Position numbers and translations under genes: made by a program. Below are positions 8,857 through 18,304 of a stretch of 61,845 bases of DNA, one piece after another (the first letter of the stretch is position 1; each line of letters opens with the position of its first letter). The stretch comes from Cyanobacteriota bacterium (lineage in GTDB: Bacteria; Cyanobacteriota; Cyanobacteriia; PCC-6307; Cyanobiaceae): NCBI GenBank assembly GCA_026389265.1, contig JAPLIE010000081.1, positions 1 through 61,845 of the forward strand. The letters are read 5' to 3'. The notes beneath the pieces were generated by a model that saw only the letters and a list, made by a program, of their open reading frames with translations, had not been told where the DNA came from and made no database searches.

Positions 8857-9639
8857 ATGCCGCGTTCCCACCTGCGCTCCCTCCCGTTCCCCCTGGCTGC
8901 TGCCGCCGCATTCGCCCTCGCTGGCCTGAGCCTGGGTCATGGTCCCGTCCGGGCCCAGATGGGGGCATCCACCGTGGCCCCAGCCCGTGGGGACAGCAGC
9001 GCCATGGTGGAAGCCCGCACCAAGGCCGCCGCGGAGCGGATCCTGGTGGCCCTGCGCAATGGCGATGCCGACACCCGCTACCGCCAATTCGCGCCGAGCC
9101 TGCAGCGAATGACCAGCCCCACGATGATCCGCCAACGACTCGCGACCATGCCGAAGCTGCTGGGCTGGACCCTCGGACCGGTGGTGCCGGGTCAGGATTC
9201 CAGCACGATCACCGCCCGGCTGATCACCAGCACCGGCCCCCGGGAGTTGCTGATGGTGATCGACGCCAATGGCCTGCTGGAGGGCTACCACTTCGATGCC
9301 GCCGACCAGCCGGCCGAAACCGTGGCTCGGCAGTTCGTGGAGTGGATCAGCCAGGGGCGCTACATCAGCGCCAACAGCCTCCTTTCACCGGATCTGCAGC
9401 GCGAGATCCCGCCGGCCACCATGCAGATCAAATGGCAGCGGCTGCAGCGGCTCACCGGAGATTTCGTGACCATCAAGCGGGTCTTCCGCTCCGAAAGCAG
9501 TGGCGATCAGAAGCTGGTGCTGGTGAAGAGCGAATTCCGCCGCATCACCGACACCCTGTTTGTGATCCTTGATGGCCGCAACCAGATCGTCGGCATCGAT
9601 TTCCCCACCGAACCGAACCCCCCGGCCCCAAGCCGCTAA
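8857..9639 (+). CDS. Secreted protein with two DUF3887-like repeats
   Basis: A 260-residue protein from ATG 8857 (MPRSHLRSLPF), chosen because it precedes a clear signal peptide (hydrophobic core, cut near GPVRAQ). The upstream in-frame codon at 8821 lies inside the preceding gene. The mature part holds two related modules: ERILVALRNGDADTRYRQF followed by ELLMVIDANGLLEGY, and ARQFVEWISQGRYISAN followed by FVILDGRNQIVGIDF. This is the alpha-plus-beta pattern of DUF3887. Probably periplasmic; function unknown. It overlaps no gene and lies 47 bases before glgB. Confidence 0.6.
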   Translation: MPRSHLRSLPFPLAAAAAFALAGLSLGHGPVRAQMGASTVAPARGDSSAMVEARTKAAAERILVALRNGDADTRYRQFAPSLQRMTSPTMIRQRLATMPKLLGWTLGPVVPGQDSSTITARLITSTGPRELLMVIDANGLLEGYHFDAADQPAETVARQFVEWISQGRYISANSLLSPDLQREIPPATMQIKWQRLQRLTGDFVTIKRVFRSESSGDQKLVLVKSEFRRITDTLFVILDGRNQIVGIDFPTEPNPPAPSR

Positions 9640-9686
9640 GGAAGACCAAAGCGGCGTAAGCTCCCGGCGCTACCTCCTTGAGCCCC

Positions 9687-12002
9687 ATGGTGCTGCCCAG
9701 CCTCGATTGGATGGTCGACGACGCCACCAGGCTGGCCGAATGTCGCCACGACCATCCCTTCGCCGTGCTGGGCCCCCAGCGCCTTCCCGAGGGGTCCTGG
9801 GTGGTGCGGGTGTGGATGCCCGATGCCGAGAGGGTGGAGCTGCTGCTGGAAGGGCAGGCCCCTCGGCCGATGGCCAACCCTCACCACCGCTGGATCTTCG
9901 AGGCGGATCTGGATCACGATCCAGGCAGTGGCTACCGGGTACGGGTGCTGCGGGGCGGCATTGAGCATGAAGCCCACGACCCCTGGGCCTTCCATCACGA
10001 GTGGATGGGCGAGCTGGACCGCCATCTGTTCGCCGAGGGCAACCACCATCACATCTGGCAACGGATGGGCGCCCATCCCGCCAGCCACAACGGCGTGGCC
10101 GGGGTGCAGTTCTGCCTCTGGGCTCCCAACGCCCGCAGCGTGGCGGTGCTCGGTGATTTCAACGGCTGGGATGGCCGCCACCATCCGATGCAACAACGGC
10201 TGGGCGGCGGCTGGGAGCTGTTCATCCCGGGGCTGAGCCAGGGCTCCATCTACAAATACGAAGTGCGGGCCCAGAATGGTCACTGCTATCAGAAGGCCGA
10301 CCCCTACGGTTTCCGCCACCAGGTGCGCCCCGATAACGCTTCGGTGGTGGCCCAGCTCGGCGGCTACGACTGGCGAGACGACGCCTGGATTCAGGAGCGC
10401 GAAGGCCGCAATCCCCTCGACCGGCCGATCTCGGTGTATGAGATGCACCTCGGCAGCTGGATCCACGCCGCCGCCGACCAGCCCTACATCGAAGCCGACG
10501 GCACACCACGGCCACCGGTGCCGGCGGCGGACCTGAAACCCGGCGCCCGCCTGCTCACCTATCCCGAACTGGCCGACCAGGTGATCCCCTATGTGAAGGC
10601 GCGGGGCTTCACACACATCGAACTGATGCCGATCTCCGAGCATCCCTTTGATGGCTCCTGGGGCTATCAGGTGACCGGCTGGTACGCGCCCACCAGCCGC
10701 TTCGGCAGCCCGAATGAGTTCCGCGCCTTCGTGGACCGCTGCCATGCCGAGGGCATCGGAGTGATCCTCGACTGGGTGCCGGGCCACTTCCCCAAGGATG
10801 CCCACGGCCTTGCCTTCTTCGATGGAGCCCACCTCTACGAACACGCCGATCCGCGCATCGGTGAGCACAAGGAATGGGGCACGCTGATCTTCAACTACAG
10901 CCGCAACGAAGTCCGCAACTTCCTGGTGGCGAACCTGGTGTTTTGGTTTGATCAATACCACATCGATGGCATCCGAGTGGACGCGGTGGCCTCGATGCTC
11001 TACCGCGACTACCTGCGGCCCGACGGGGAATGGCTGACGAATGAACACGGCGGCCGCGAGAACACCGAGGCGGTGCGCTTCCTGCAGCAGGCCAACCATG
11101 TGCTGTTCCAACATTTCCCCGGCGCCCTTTCGATCGCGGAGGAATCCACCACTTGGCCGATGGTGACCCAGCCCACCGACATGGGCGGGCTCGGTTTCAA
11201 CCTGAAATGGAACATGGGCTGGATGCACGACATGCTTGATTACTTCGAGCTTGATCCCTGGTTCCGCCAGTTCCACCAGAACAATGTGACCTTCTCGATC
11301 TGGTACGCCTTCACCGAGAATTTCATGCTGGCCCTCAGCCACGACGAGGTGGTGCACGGCAAGAGCCATTTACTTCACAAGATGCCCGGCGACGACTGGC
11401 AGAAGTTCGCCAATGTGCGTGCTCTCCTAGCCTACATGTGGACCCATCCGGGTAAGAAAACCATCTTCATGGGGATGGAGTTTGGCCAGCGAGCCGAATG
11501 GAATGTCTGGGGGGATTTGCAATGGAGTTTGCTGCAGCACGAACCCCATCAGGCGCTGCTGAACATGGTGGACGACCTGAATACCTTCTACAAATCGGAA
11601 CCGGCTCTCTGGGGCGATGACTTCAGTGAATATGGCTTCCAGTGGATTGATTGCAACGACACCCGCAACTCGGTGATCAGCTTCATGCGGCGTGAGAGCA
11701 ACACCGGGCGCTGGCTGGTGGTGGTGGCCAACTTCACGCCCCAGACCCATTCCCACTACCGTGTCGGCGTGCCCCTCAGTGGCTTCTATCACGAGGCGTT
11801 CAACACCGATGGCAGCCGCTACGGCGGCAGCAACCTTGGCAACCTAGGCGGTAAGTTCACCGATGATTCGGGCATGCACGGCTACGGGAGCTCCCTGGAT
11901 CTCTGCCTGCCGCCGCTCAGCGTGCTGGTGTTCCGCCATGATCCGGCTCGCCTGCCGGAGCTGGAAGAAGGATCCAAAGAAGAAGCAGCCCTGCCCCTCT
12001 GA
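9687..12002 (+). CDS. glgB: 1,4-alpha-glucan branching enzyme (GH13)
   Basis: A 771-residue cytoplasmic enzyme that makes alpha-1,6 branches in glycogen. Start taken at ATG 9687 (MVLPSLDWM); a TTG at 9678 is also in frame. Domains: N-terminal CBM48 modules ([10 protein letters not shown] and [22 protein letters not shown]), a GH13 barrel with nucleophile Asp432 in [11 protein letters not shown], acid/base Glu485 in SIAEEST, third carboxylate Asp553 in [12 protein letters not shown], and a C-terminal beta domain. Length and motifs are typical of bacterial GlgB. It is followed after 16 bases by a lower-GC gene that seems unrelated. Confidence 0.97.
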   Translation: MVLPSLDWMVDDATRLAECRHDHPFAVLGPQRLPEGSWVVRVWMPDAERVELLLEGQAPRPMANPHHRWIFEADLDHDPGSGYRVRVLRGGIEHEAHDPWAFHHEWMGELDRHLFAEGNHHHIWQRMGAHPASHNGVAGVQFCLWAPNARSVAVLGDFNGWDGRHHPMQQRLGGGWELFIPGLSQGSIYKYEVRAQNGHCYQKADPYGFRHQVRPDNASVVAQLGGYDWRDDAWIQEREGRNPLDRPISVYEMHLGSWIHAAADQPYIEADGTPRPPVPAADLKPGARLLTYPELADQVIPYVKARGFTHIELMPISEHPFDGSWGYQVTGWYAPTSRFGSPNEFRAFVDRCHAEGIGVILDWVPGHFPKDAHGLAFFDGAHLYEHADPRIGEHKEWGTLIFNYSRNEVRNFLVANLVFWFDQYHIDGIRVDAVASMLYRDYLRPDGEWLTNEHGGRENTEAVRFLQQANHVLFQHFPGALSIAEESTTWPMVTQPTDMGGLGFNLKWNMGWMHDMLDYFELDPWFRQFHQNNVTFSIWYAFTENFMLALSHDEVVHGKSHLLHKMPGDDWQKFANVRALLAYMWTHPGKKTIFMGMEFGQRAEWNVWGDLQWSLLQHEPHQALLNMVDDLNTFYKSEPALWGDDFSEYGFQWIDCNDTRNSVISFMRRESNTGRWLVVVANFTPQTHSHYRVGVPLSGFYHEAFNTDGSRYGGSNLGNLGGKFTDDSGMHGYGSSLDLCLPPLSVLVFRHDPARLPELEEGSKEEAALPL

Positions 12003-12018
12003 GTAGGGCCCAAAGCGA

Positions 12019-12402
12019 ATGACCCGTCACTCCCAATTGTACCGCCAGGGGATGCAGGAAATGCGTCATCACCTGGGCGACAAAGCCGATGTTCTGATTG
12101 CAAAGATCGAGTCTATTTCAGAAGAATTTGCCCGCGTCAATGTTGAATTCCCCTATGGTGAACTTTACACTAGAACCATTCTAGATGACAGGGTGCGCGA
12201 GCTCTGCACCGTTGCAGCCCTGACGGTGCAGGGCTTCTCCTCACCCCAGCTCAAATTGCACATTGAAGCTGCGATCCATTGTGGCGTGAGTCGGGCCGAG
12301 ATCGTTGAAATCATTACCCAAATGATTGCCTACGCCGGCTTTCCTGCGGCAACGAATGCACTGCTGGCTGCCAAAGAAGTGTTTGATGAAATCAGCGACT
12401 AG
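12019..12402 (+). CDS. Carboxymuconolactone decarboxylase / AhpD-like family protein
   Basis: A 127-residue all-helical protein. The stretch DDRVRELCTVAALTVQGF followed by LKLHIEAAIHCGVSRAEI matches the CMD/YurZ family, with the ELC and H-E-A-x-x-x-G helix positions conserved. There is only one Cys in the first helix motif rather than the CxxC of AhpD, so peroxidase-type redox activity is doubtful. Base composition is clearly less GC-rich than neighbouring glgB and MscS genes, which hints at separate acquisition. It is followed by a nested inverted repeat. Substrate unknown. Confidence 0.7.
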   Translation: MTRHSQLYRQGMQEMRHHLGDKADVLIAKIESISEEFARVNVEFPYGELYTRTILDDRVRELCTVAALTVQGFSSPQLKLHIEAAIHCGVSRAEIVEIITQMIAYAGFPAATNALLAAKEVFDEISD

Positions 12403-12407
12403 TCAGA

Positions 12408-12462
12408 AGCTACTGACCTGTGGATGTTATTAACCCATCCACAGTGAACATCACCAGTAGCT
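12408..12462. repeat. Nested inverted repeat after the CMD-family gene
   Basis: Outer arms AGCTACTG (12408-12415) and CAGTAGCT (12455-12462) enclose inner perfect arms TGTGGATG (12419-12426) and CATCCACA (12436-12443) around a 9-base loop. Both pairs are exact. It lies between the convergent ends of the CMD-family and MscS genes. It has no U-run, so it is not a standard intrinsic terminator. Confidence 0.65.
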
Positions 12463-12508
12463 GCGCACGGCCCTCATCTCAAGCGGCGTCCATTCGTGGG
12501 GTTGTCTC

Positions 12509-13711
12509 TCAGGCCGGAGGATCCATCCCTAGATCGCCGAAGCGGCGGCATATCGCCAGCCTGAGATCGGCGGTCACCGAACCAGCGGTGAGCGGATCGG
12601 CGATCGAGAAACTGAGCTTGTAGCCATAGCGTTCGCTGCCGAACTCCACCAGCAGCGCCTTCGGGGCAGGTGCGGTGAGAACGGCGGGATGGTCGGCGGC
12701 GAGGTCCTCGAGCAGCGCCACGACCTGCTCAGGATTCCAGCTCTGGGCCACCTTGAGCTCGAGGCTGCAGCGGCGCATCCGATCGCTGCGGGTGTAGGTG
12801 GTGGTGGCGGTGGTGAAGAAGCTCTGGTTGGGCACCACCACCTCGGCGTTGTCACCGCCGCGCCAGAGGGTGGTGGCCCGCGGGCCAAGGCGACGCACCT
12901 CACAGGCTTCGCCCTCGTGCATCAGCACCTCGCCGGGGCGCACCGATCCCTCGATCAGCAGCCAGAGGCCGCTCACGATGTTGGAGAACACCTCCTTGAT
13001 GCCAAAACCCAGTCCCACCGAGAGGCCGCCGGCGATGGCCAGCACCCCGGTCTGGTTGAACCCGAGCCGGCCCATCGCCCAGATCACCCCCAGGCTGAAG
13101 ATCACGTACTGGAGGATCTGATCCAGGGCTCGCCGGCTGCCCTCACTGATGCCCAGGCCCCGCTGCACCAGCAGGCTCACCCCGGCGGCCGGCAGGTGCA
13201 GACCCACCAGCAGCAGGTAGAGCACCACCAGCACGCTGAACAGATCGCCCAAGCGGATCGCTCCGCCGAACCACACGCCAAGGGGCAGCCCGGCCAGATC
13301 CTGCAGGCTGCCGAGGGCATCGATCCCCGCAAGCATCACGGCCAGCAGGAAGAGGGGCCGCAGCAGGCGGGTGCTGAGGAGCTGCAGGGAGTCGGGCGGC
13401 AGCCAGCGGGCCAGCAGCGGGCGCTCCGCCAGACGCAACAGCAGCCTGGCCAGGCTGAACTGGCCAAGCAGCAGCACCAGACCCACCCGCTGATGCAGCG
13501 CGAGCAAGACCAGGGCGATCAGCACCTGCCCCAGCAACAACTGCACCACTAGGGGTAGGTCCAGCAGGCGGCTCCAACGGCCCCGGCGAGGCAGGCGGCG
13601 CAGACGGAGCAGGCCCAGCAGCAGGAGGCCAACCGGCAGCAGCTGCTGCAGCACCGGCAGCCGGTCGAGGAAGGCCAGCCAACCCTGAATCTCGGCCAGG
13701 AAGGTGGACAT
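12509..13711 (-). CDS. MscS-family mechanosensitive channel
   Basis: A 400-residue membrane protein. About five to six hydrophobic segments fill residues 20-215; the pore-proximal helix and beta domain follow: GGLSVGLGFGIKEVFSNIVSGLWLL split across residues 230-255, then GSVRPGEVLMHEG and VVVPNQSFFTTATTTYTRS, the MscS beta-domain hallmark. The C-terminal alpha/beta cap ends GDLGMDPPA. MscS channels open under membrane tension during hypo-osmotic shock. The start ATG overlaps the stop of the upstream lipoprotein gene (TGATG), so the two are probably translationally coupled. Confidence 0.9.
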   Translation of the reverse strand: MSTFLAEIQGWLAFLDRLPVLQQLLPVGLLLLGLLRLRRLPRRGRWSRLLDLPLVVQLLLGQVLIALVLLALHQRVGLVLLLGQFSLARLLLRLAERPLLARWLPPDSLQLLSTRLLRPLFLLAVMLAGIDALGSLQDLAGLPLGVWFGGAIRLGDLFSVLVVLYLLLVGLHLPAAGVSLLVQRGLGISEGSRRALDQILQYVIFSLGVIWAMGRLGFNQTGVLAIAGGLSVGLGFGIKEVFSNIVSGLWLLIEGSVRPGEVLMHEGEACEVRRLGPRATTLWRGGDNAEVVVPNQSFFTTATTTYTRSDRMRRCSLELKVAQSWNPEQVVALLEDLAADHPAVLTAPAPKALLVEFGSERYGYKLSFSIADPLTAGSVTADLRLAICRRFGDLGMDPPA

Positions 13712-15012
13712 CAGGAGGGAGGGCTGAGGCGGAGCAACGCTTCAGTGCCCTGCTGGGGCGTGACCACCCCCAGCATCACCTTCCAAAGCAGGTCTTCCAC
13801 CAGGGGTTGCGTCCGCCGGAGCCGGTCGGCGGAAAAGGAGGCCGTGAGCAGCTTGGAGCGTTCATCAAACTGCCGCTGGGCCTGCTCGAGGGCCGCCAGA
13901 CGGCCGGAACTGGCCACGGGCACCGACACAAAGCGATTCGCCGGCAACACCATCAGGCTCTCCAGGGTGATCTCCCGCTGCACGAGCGGATCAAGGCTGA
14001 GTTCCGCTAGCTGAAGAGCTAGCCGGCGCTGGGGAGGTGAGGAATCACTACCCAGGGCCATCACCATCACGGTGCCGAACGGGGTGGGGGGACCGGCAGG
14101 GCCACCGGGCAGTGGGGCGACCCCGAGCCGTTTGCCCATGCTGCGCTCCAGGTGCCCCAGGGAGGAGCTGTAACAGGGGATCCAACTGAGGCGGCCGCTT
14201 TCGAGCCCTTCCACCAGCTCCCGTGGCCCGCTGGCGATGTCCACCCGGCTCTGGAGTGCCAACTGACGCAACCAGGTCAACCAGGCCAGCAGGGCCGCAC
14301 GGTCGGCGGTCGGCGAGGCGGAAGCGGTGGCGACCCTGGGATTACCGGTGAGGATCGGCACCATGGCGTTCTGGGCGCCGAGGGCCCCGGCACTCCACCA
14401 GATGCCGATCGGATCCACCGCCACCCCGATCGGGCGGCCGGAGGCGGCCAGGCCCATCAAATCGTCAAGGCTGGCCGGAGGCCGGAGTACCACCTGGCGA
14501 TTGAAGCAAGCCAGGGTGAGGATGTTGTAGGCGGGCAGGCCCGAGACCCCTGCAGCAGTGGTGACCCGATCCGCCAGGGCCGGCTCCAGCAGGGGCTGGC
14601 TGCGGTGCCAGGCCCGCTGATCATTGAGGCGCTCCACCAGCCCCTGCTGGAGGAGGGCATTCGCCACCGGTGCCCGCAGGACCAGCAGATCGGGACCCAG
14701 CCCCCGGCTGCGGTCCCGCCGCAGCGTCTCCTCCAGGTGTGCCTCATCCACCACCGAAACCTGCAGTTGCAAGCCTGGATGGAGACGCTGATATTCCTGC
14801 AGCAACGGCTTCCAGGGGATCCGGTCCTTGCCATCGCGCTGCAGCCATTCGAGGCGGCTGGTCGGAACAATCACCACATGCAGGGTCTGACGGGGCCCCA
14901 GGCAACCCTGCAGCAGAGCGGCCAGGGCCAGCACGGGTCCAAGGCGCCTAACGAGGAGACAACGCGACACCCTCCGGCTGCGGGAGCTCGGCACGGTTCC
15001 TGAGCTCAGCAC
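13711..15012 (-). CDS. ABC-type solute-binding lipoprotein (extracellular solute-binding, family 1-like)
   Basis: A 433-residue protein with a GTG start at 15012. A basic N-terminus and hydrophobic core lead to a lipobox LLQGC with Cys37, so it should be lipid-anchored in the periplasm. The body has the two-lobe pattern of sugar-type binding proteins (PDLLVLRAPVANALLQQGLVERL, 20-residue limit applied by splitting; SGLPAYNILTLACFNR; PFGTVMVMALGSDS). No permease or ATPase gene is adjacent; instead it is coupled to an MscS channel. The ligand is unknown, and a sensory or orphan role is possible. Confidence 0.65.
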   Translation of the reverse strand: MLSSGTVPSSRSRRVSRCLLVRRLGPVLALAALLQGCLGPRQTLHVVIVPTSRLEWLQRDGKDRIPWKPLLQEYQRLHPGLQLQVSVVDEAHLEETLRRDRSRGLGPDLLVLRAPVANALLQQGLVERLNDQRAWHRSQPLLEPALADRVTTAAGVSGLPAYNILTLACFNRQVVLRPPASLDDLMGLAASGRPIGVAVDPIGIWWSAGALGAQNAMVPILTGNPRVATASASPTADRAALLAWLTWLRQLALQSRVDIASGPRELVEGLESGRLSWIPCYSSSLGHLERSMGKRLGVAPLPGGPAGPPTPFGTVMVMALGSDSSPPQRRLALQLAELSLDPLVQREITLESLMVLPANRFVSVPVASSGRLAALEQAQRQFDERSKLLTASFSADRLRRTQPLVEDLLWKVMLGVVTPQQGTEALLRLSPPS

Positions 15013-15209
15013 GCTTTCGGGAGGACGGGAAGGGATCGGGATGGTTGGCGTGATGGTCGGCTCAACCGTGGCGGTGGACCCATTGTCGTGCGATCGGCGG
15101 GCAGCACCAGCGCCCCAGGGCCAGGGCCCTCTGCCACGACTGATGACGAGCCTTCGGGTCGTCCCGGGTCTCTCCGCTAGGTTTCCGAATCGCCGATTCG
15201 CAAGGCTCC

Positions 15210-16268
15210 ATGACCGAGACCGCCCCCCTGCTGCTGCGCGCCGCCCGAGGTGAGCAGGTGGAGCGGCCGCCGGTGTGGATGATGCGTCAGGCGGGTCGGT
15301 ACATGAAGGTGTATCGCGACCTGCGTGACCGCCATCCAGGCTTCCGCGAACGCTCCGAGAACCCCGATCTCTCCTATGAGATCTCGATGCAGCCCTTCCA
15401 CGCCTTCGCCCCCGACGGCGTGATCCTCTTCTCCGACATCCTCACGCCACTGCCGGGCATCGGGATCGATTTCGACATCATCGAGAGCCAGGGCCCGATC
15501 ATCGAGCCGGCCATCCGCACCCAGGCCCAAGTGGATGCGTTGCGGCCCCTTAACCCGGGGGAGGGCCTCCCCTTCGTGGGCGAGGTGCTGGGCCGCCTCC
15601 GGGCTGACGTGGGCAATGCCGCCGCGGTGCTGGGCTTCGTGGGCGCCCCCTGGACCTTGGCCGCCTATGCAGTGGAGGGCAAGAGCTCAAAGACCTACTC
15701 AGTGATCAAGGCCATGGCCTTTCGGGAGCCGGCGCTGTTGCACCAGCTACTGGGCCACCTGGCCGATTCGATCGCCACCTACGTGCGCTATCAGATCGAT
15801 TCCGGTGCCCAGGTGGTGCAGCTGTTCGATTCCTGGGCGGGCCAGCTCAGCCCGATCGACTACGACACCTTCGCCGCTCCGTACCAGAAGCGGGTGATCG
15901 ACCAGGTGAAGGCCACCCACCCCGACACCCCGCTGATCCTCTACATCTCCGGCAGCGCCGGCGTGTTGGAGCGCATGGGCCGCACCGGTGTCGACATCAT
16001 CTCCCTCGACTGGACGGTGGATATGGCCGATGGCCTCGCCCGCCTGCCGGAGCACGTGGGGGTGCAGGGCAACGTGGATCCCGGGCTGCTGTTCGGCACC
16101 CCAGCGGGCATCCGCGAGCGCATCCTCGACACCGTGCGCAAGGCCCGCGGCCGCCGCCACATCCTCAACCTGGGCCACGGCATCCTGCCCGGCACCCCTG
16201 AGGAGAACGCTCGCGTGTTCTTCGAAACTGGCAAGGCCGTGAACGAGCTGCTGGGGGCGGCCGTTTGA
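15210..16268 (+). CDS. hemE: Uroporphyrinogen decarboxylase
   Basis: A 352-residue cytosolic enzyme that decarboxylates uroporphyrinogen III to coproporphyrinogen III in heme and chlorophyll synthesis. The N-terminal signature [19 protein letters not shown] and the [14 protein letters not shown] segment with the catalytic Asp are present, as is [16 protein letters not shown]. Length is standard. ATG start at 15210, with AAGG about 6 bases upstream. The next gene begins at a TTG overlapping the hemE stop (TTGA), which suggests coupling. Confidence 0.97.
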   Translation: MTETAPLLLRAARGEQVERPPVWMMRQAGRYMKVYRDLRDRHPGFRERSENPDLSYEISMQPFHAFAPDGVILFSDILTPLPGIGIDFDIIESQGPIIEPAIRTQAQVDALRPLNPGEGLPFVGEVLGRLRADVGNAAAVLGFVGAPWTLAAYAVEGKSSKTYSVIKAMAFREPALLHQLLGHLADSIATYVRYQIDSGAQVVQLFDSWAGQLSPIDYDTFAAPYQKRVIDQVKATHPDTPLILYISGSAGVLERMGRTGVDIISLDWTVDMADGLARLPEHVGVQGNVDPGLLFGTPAGIRERILDTVRKARGRRHILNLGHGILPGTPEENARVFFETGKAVNELLGAAV

Positions 16269-17314
16269 GCGCAACCGCCCCTACATCCGAGGGAACGGCG
16301 GCAGCTGCCGCGGGGCCGGCCCGCATCCTGATTACCGGTGCCGCCGGCTGTGTGGGCCAGTACACGGTCGAGCACCTTTACCGCCACTCGGATGCCCAGC
16401 TGCTGCTGCTGCTGCGCGACCCCAGCAAGCTGAAGGTGGTGTCCGCCAACGATCCACGCATCACCCTGCTGGTGGGCGATCTGCGCGATCTGGAACCCCA
16501 CGCCGAAGCAATCGCCAGCGCCACCCGCGTGATCCACACGGCCACCGCCTGGGGCGATCCGGAGCGGGCCCAGCAGGTGAATGTGGTGGCGGTGAAGCGT
16601 CTGCTAGCCCTGCTTGATCCGGCGCAGCTGGAGCAGGTGATCTATTTCTCCACCGCCAGCATCCTCGATCGCAACCTCAAGCTGCTGCCCGAGGCGATGG
16701 CCTATGGCACCGAATACATCCAGACCAAGGCCCAGTGCCTCCAGGACCTGGAGGTGCATCCCTTGGCGGAGCGGATCGTGGCGGTCTTTCCCACCCTGGT
16801 GTTCGGCGGGAGGGTGCTGCCGGGGGATCCCCACCCCACCAGCTATCTCACATCCGGCGTGAAGGAGGCCTTCCCCTGGCTGTGGCTGGCCAAGTGGCTG
16901 CGCACCGATTCCAGCTTCCACTTCATCCACGCCGCCGACATCGCCACGGTGTGCGCCCACCTGGCCACCACGCCGCAGCGGCCAAACCCGGAGCCGGGCC
17001 AGGGAGCGGTGCGGCGACTGGTGTTGGGCCAGGCGCCGATCACGATCAACCAGGCCGTGTCCACCCTGGTGCGCTGGCGGCGGGGCTGGGTGCCACCCTT
17101 GGGGCTGGATCTCACGCCCTGGCTGATCGAAGGGCTGATCAAGCTGCTAAGGATCGAGGTGAATGCCTGGGATCGTTTCTCGATCCGCCAGCGCCACTTC
17201 GTGCACGAGCCGGTGAGTCCGCCGGAGCGCTTCGGGCTCACCAGCTACGCGCCCACCCTGGAGGCTGTGCTGGAAACGGCCGGCGTGCCGCACCGGGGCC
17301 GGCTGCCTGGCTGA
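16265..17314 (+). CDS. NAD(P)-dependent epimerase/dehydratase-like (extended SDR)
   Basis: A 349-residue protein with a TTG start at 16265 overlapping the hemE TGA. A Rossmann motif [11 protein letters not shown] lies near residues 23-33 and DLRDLEP follows. The active-site region contains YFSTAS and [11 protein letters not shown], giving a Y-x-x-x-K arrangement (YIQTK). The C-terminal part ([20 protein letters not shown]) is conserved in cyanobacterial members. Coupling to hemE suggests a role in pigment or sugar-nucleotide metabolism, but the substrate is unknown. Confidence 0.75.
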   Translation: MSATAPTSEGTAAAAAGPARILITGAAGCVGQYTVEHLYRHSDAQLLLLLRDPSKLKVVSANDPRITLLVGDLRDLEPHAEAIASATRVIHTATAWGDPERAQQVNVVAVKRLLALLDPAQLEQVIYFSTASILDRNLKLLPEAMAYGTEYIQTKAQCLQDLEVHPLAERIVAVFPTLVFGGRVLPGDPHPTSYLTSGVKEAFPWLWLAKWLRTDSSFHFIHAADIATVCAHLATTPQRPNPEPGQGAVRRLVLGQAPITINQAVSTLVRWRRGWVPPLGLDLTPWLIEGLIKLLRIEVNAWDRFSIRQRHFVHEPVSPPERFGLTSYAPTLEAVLETAGVPHRGRLPG

Positions 17315-17424
17315 AGGGCCCCAGCATGAACAAACGCCAGACCCCAGGACTGGCTGCGGCAATGGCTACGGCCGAGGTCACCGCGGCCCCAGCAGCGGAG
17401 CAAAGGAGAGTTCGGTAAAAGGTT

Positions 17425-17510
17425 CGGTTAACCGTACTTCGACAGCCAATCTGCATCGGGCCAAACCCAGTGGCCATCAGGATTGTGGGCGATTGTTGCG
17501 AATGTAACAA
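17425..17510 (+). promoter_or_regulatory. Candidate operator elements upstream of petJ
   Basis: The 262-base gap 17315-17576 has no convincing gene (only a 30-codon open frame from ATG 17326). It contains a perfect palindrome CGGTTAACCG at 17425-17434 and an inverted repeat TTGTT-8-AACAA at 17493-17510, both upstream of petJ. petJ is copper-regulated in many cyanobacteria, so a repressor site is expected here, but the match to any known site is not shown. Confidence 0.3.
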
Positions 17511-17576
17511 GCACCAACACCACCCGACACCTGGCCCGTAGGTTGAGCAAGTTGAACGTGCTAATCCGCGCCGACC

Positions 17577-17915
17577 ATGCGTCGTCTCTTCTCTCTTTTC
17601 GCTCTTTGCCTGGCGCTAGTGCTGGGAGCCGCTCCGAGCTTCGCCGCCGATAGCGCCCACGGTGGCCAGGTCTTCTCCGCCAACTGCGCCGCTTGCCATA
17701 TGGGCGGCGGCAACGTGGTGAACGCCGAGCGCACCCTCAAGGCCGATGCGCTCAAGGCCTACCTGGCCGGCTACGCCGATGGTCCTGAGGCCGCCGTGGC
17801 CATGCAGGTCACCAACGGCAAGAACGCCATGCCCGCCTTCGGCGGCAAGCTCAGCGCCGGCGACATCGCCGACGTGGCCGCCTATGTGATCGAACAGTCC
17901 GCCAAGGGCTGGTGA
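17577..17915 (+). CDS. petJ: Cytochrome c6
   Basis: A 112-residue precursor with a signal peptide cut near SFA-AD (residue 23), giving a lumenal mature protein of about 89 residues. The heme site is CAACH (Cys37, Cys40, His41) and the axial Met is Met85 in NAMPAF. It carries electrons from cytochrome b6f to photosystem I, or to oxidase, replacing plastocyanin. It appears monocistronic; an intrinsic terminator lies about 110 bases downstream. Confidence 0.95.
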   Translation: MRRLFSLFALCLALVLGAAPSFAADSAHGGQVFSANCAACHMGGGNVVNAERTLKADALKAYLAGYADGPEAAVAMQVTNGKNAMPAFGGKLSAGDIADVAAYVIEQSAKGW

Positions 17916-18023
17916 TCCCTGGGCCGTGGATCAACCAGGCAGGACACCCCCTGCTTTGTTGAACCTGGTCATTGGTCGACACCTGCTCTTGTATGCGGCT
18001 TGGTCAAGCCGATCCCACAACAA

Positions 18024-18047
18024 CCCGGCATGGCCGGGTTTTTTTTT
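18024..18047 (+). terminator. Intrinsic terminator downstream of petJ
   Basis: A perfect 6-bp stem CCCGGC / GCCGGG with loop ATG is followed by nine T residues. It lies 109 bases after the petJ stop. A short GGCTT-GGTC-AAGCC hairpin sits just before it at about 17998-18011, so the interval could alternatively be the 3' end of a small RNA. Confidence 0.9.
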
Positions 18048-18126
18048 GGCGACCAGATTGCGGCCACGTTCGAACGCTTCTACGCCGAAGCCGGTCCGTT
18101 GCGGTTGCTCAGATCGAACCGGAGCC

Positions 18127-18210
18127 CTCGCCGCTGACCGAGCCGAACTGTTGGGAGAACTCAAGGGCTGGTCTTTGCTGACCCCCGCCGGCCTGCAGCT
18201 CGACAGGATG
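18127..18210 (+). pseudogene. Possible remnant of a pterin-4a-carbinolamine dehydratase gene
   Basis: Within the otherwise gene-free stretch 18051-18304, one frame reads LAADRAELLGELKGWSL then LQLDRM. This resembles the N-terminal L-x-x-x-L-x-x-L-x-G-W helix of pterin-4a-carbinolamine dehydratases, but no HHP motif or start codon is present and the frame then diverges. The match is short and may be chance. Confidence 0.2.
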
Positions 18211-18304
18211 AGGGGTCCAGCGGCTGGGCTTTGGGCCGGTGCGGGAGGTGGGGGCAATTGCCAGCAAGGCCCGGCAGCAAGGGGCTGAACCAGGCCAGAG
18301 GCCT

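Noticed and set aside
18060-18075. GTTCGAAC resembling a tRNA T-loop
   Set aside because: No acceptor, D or anticodon stems can be built around it.
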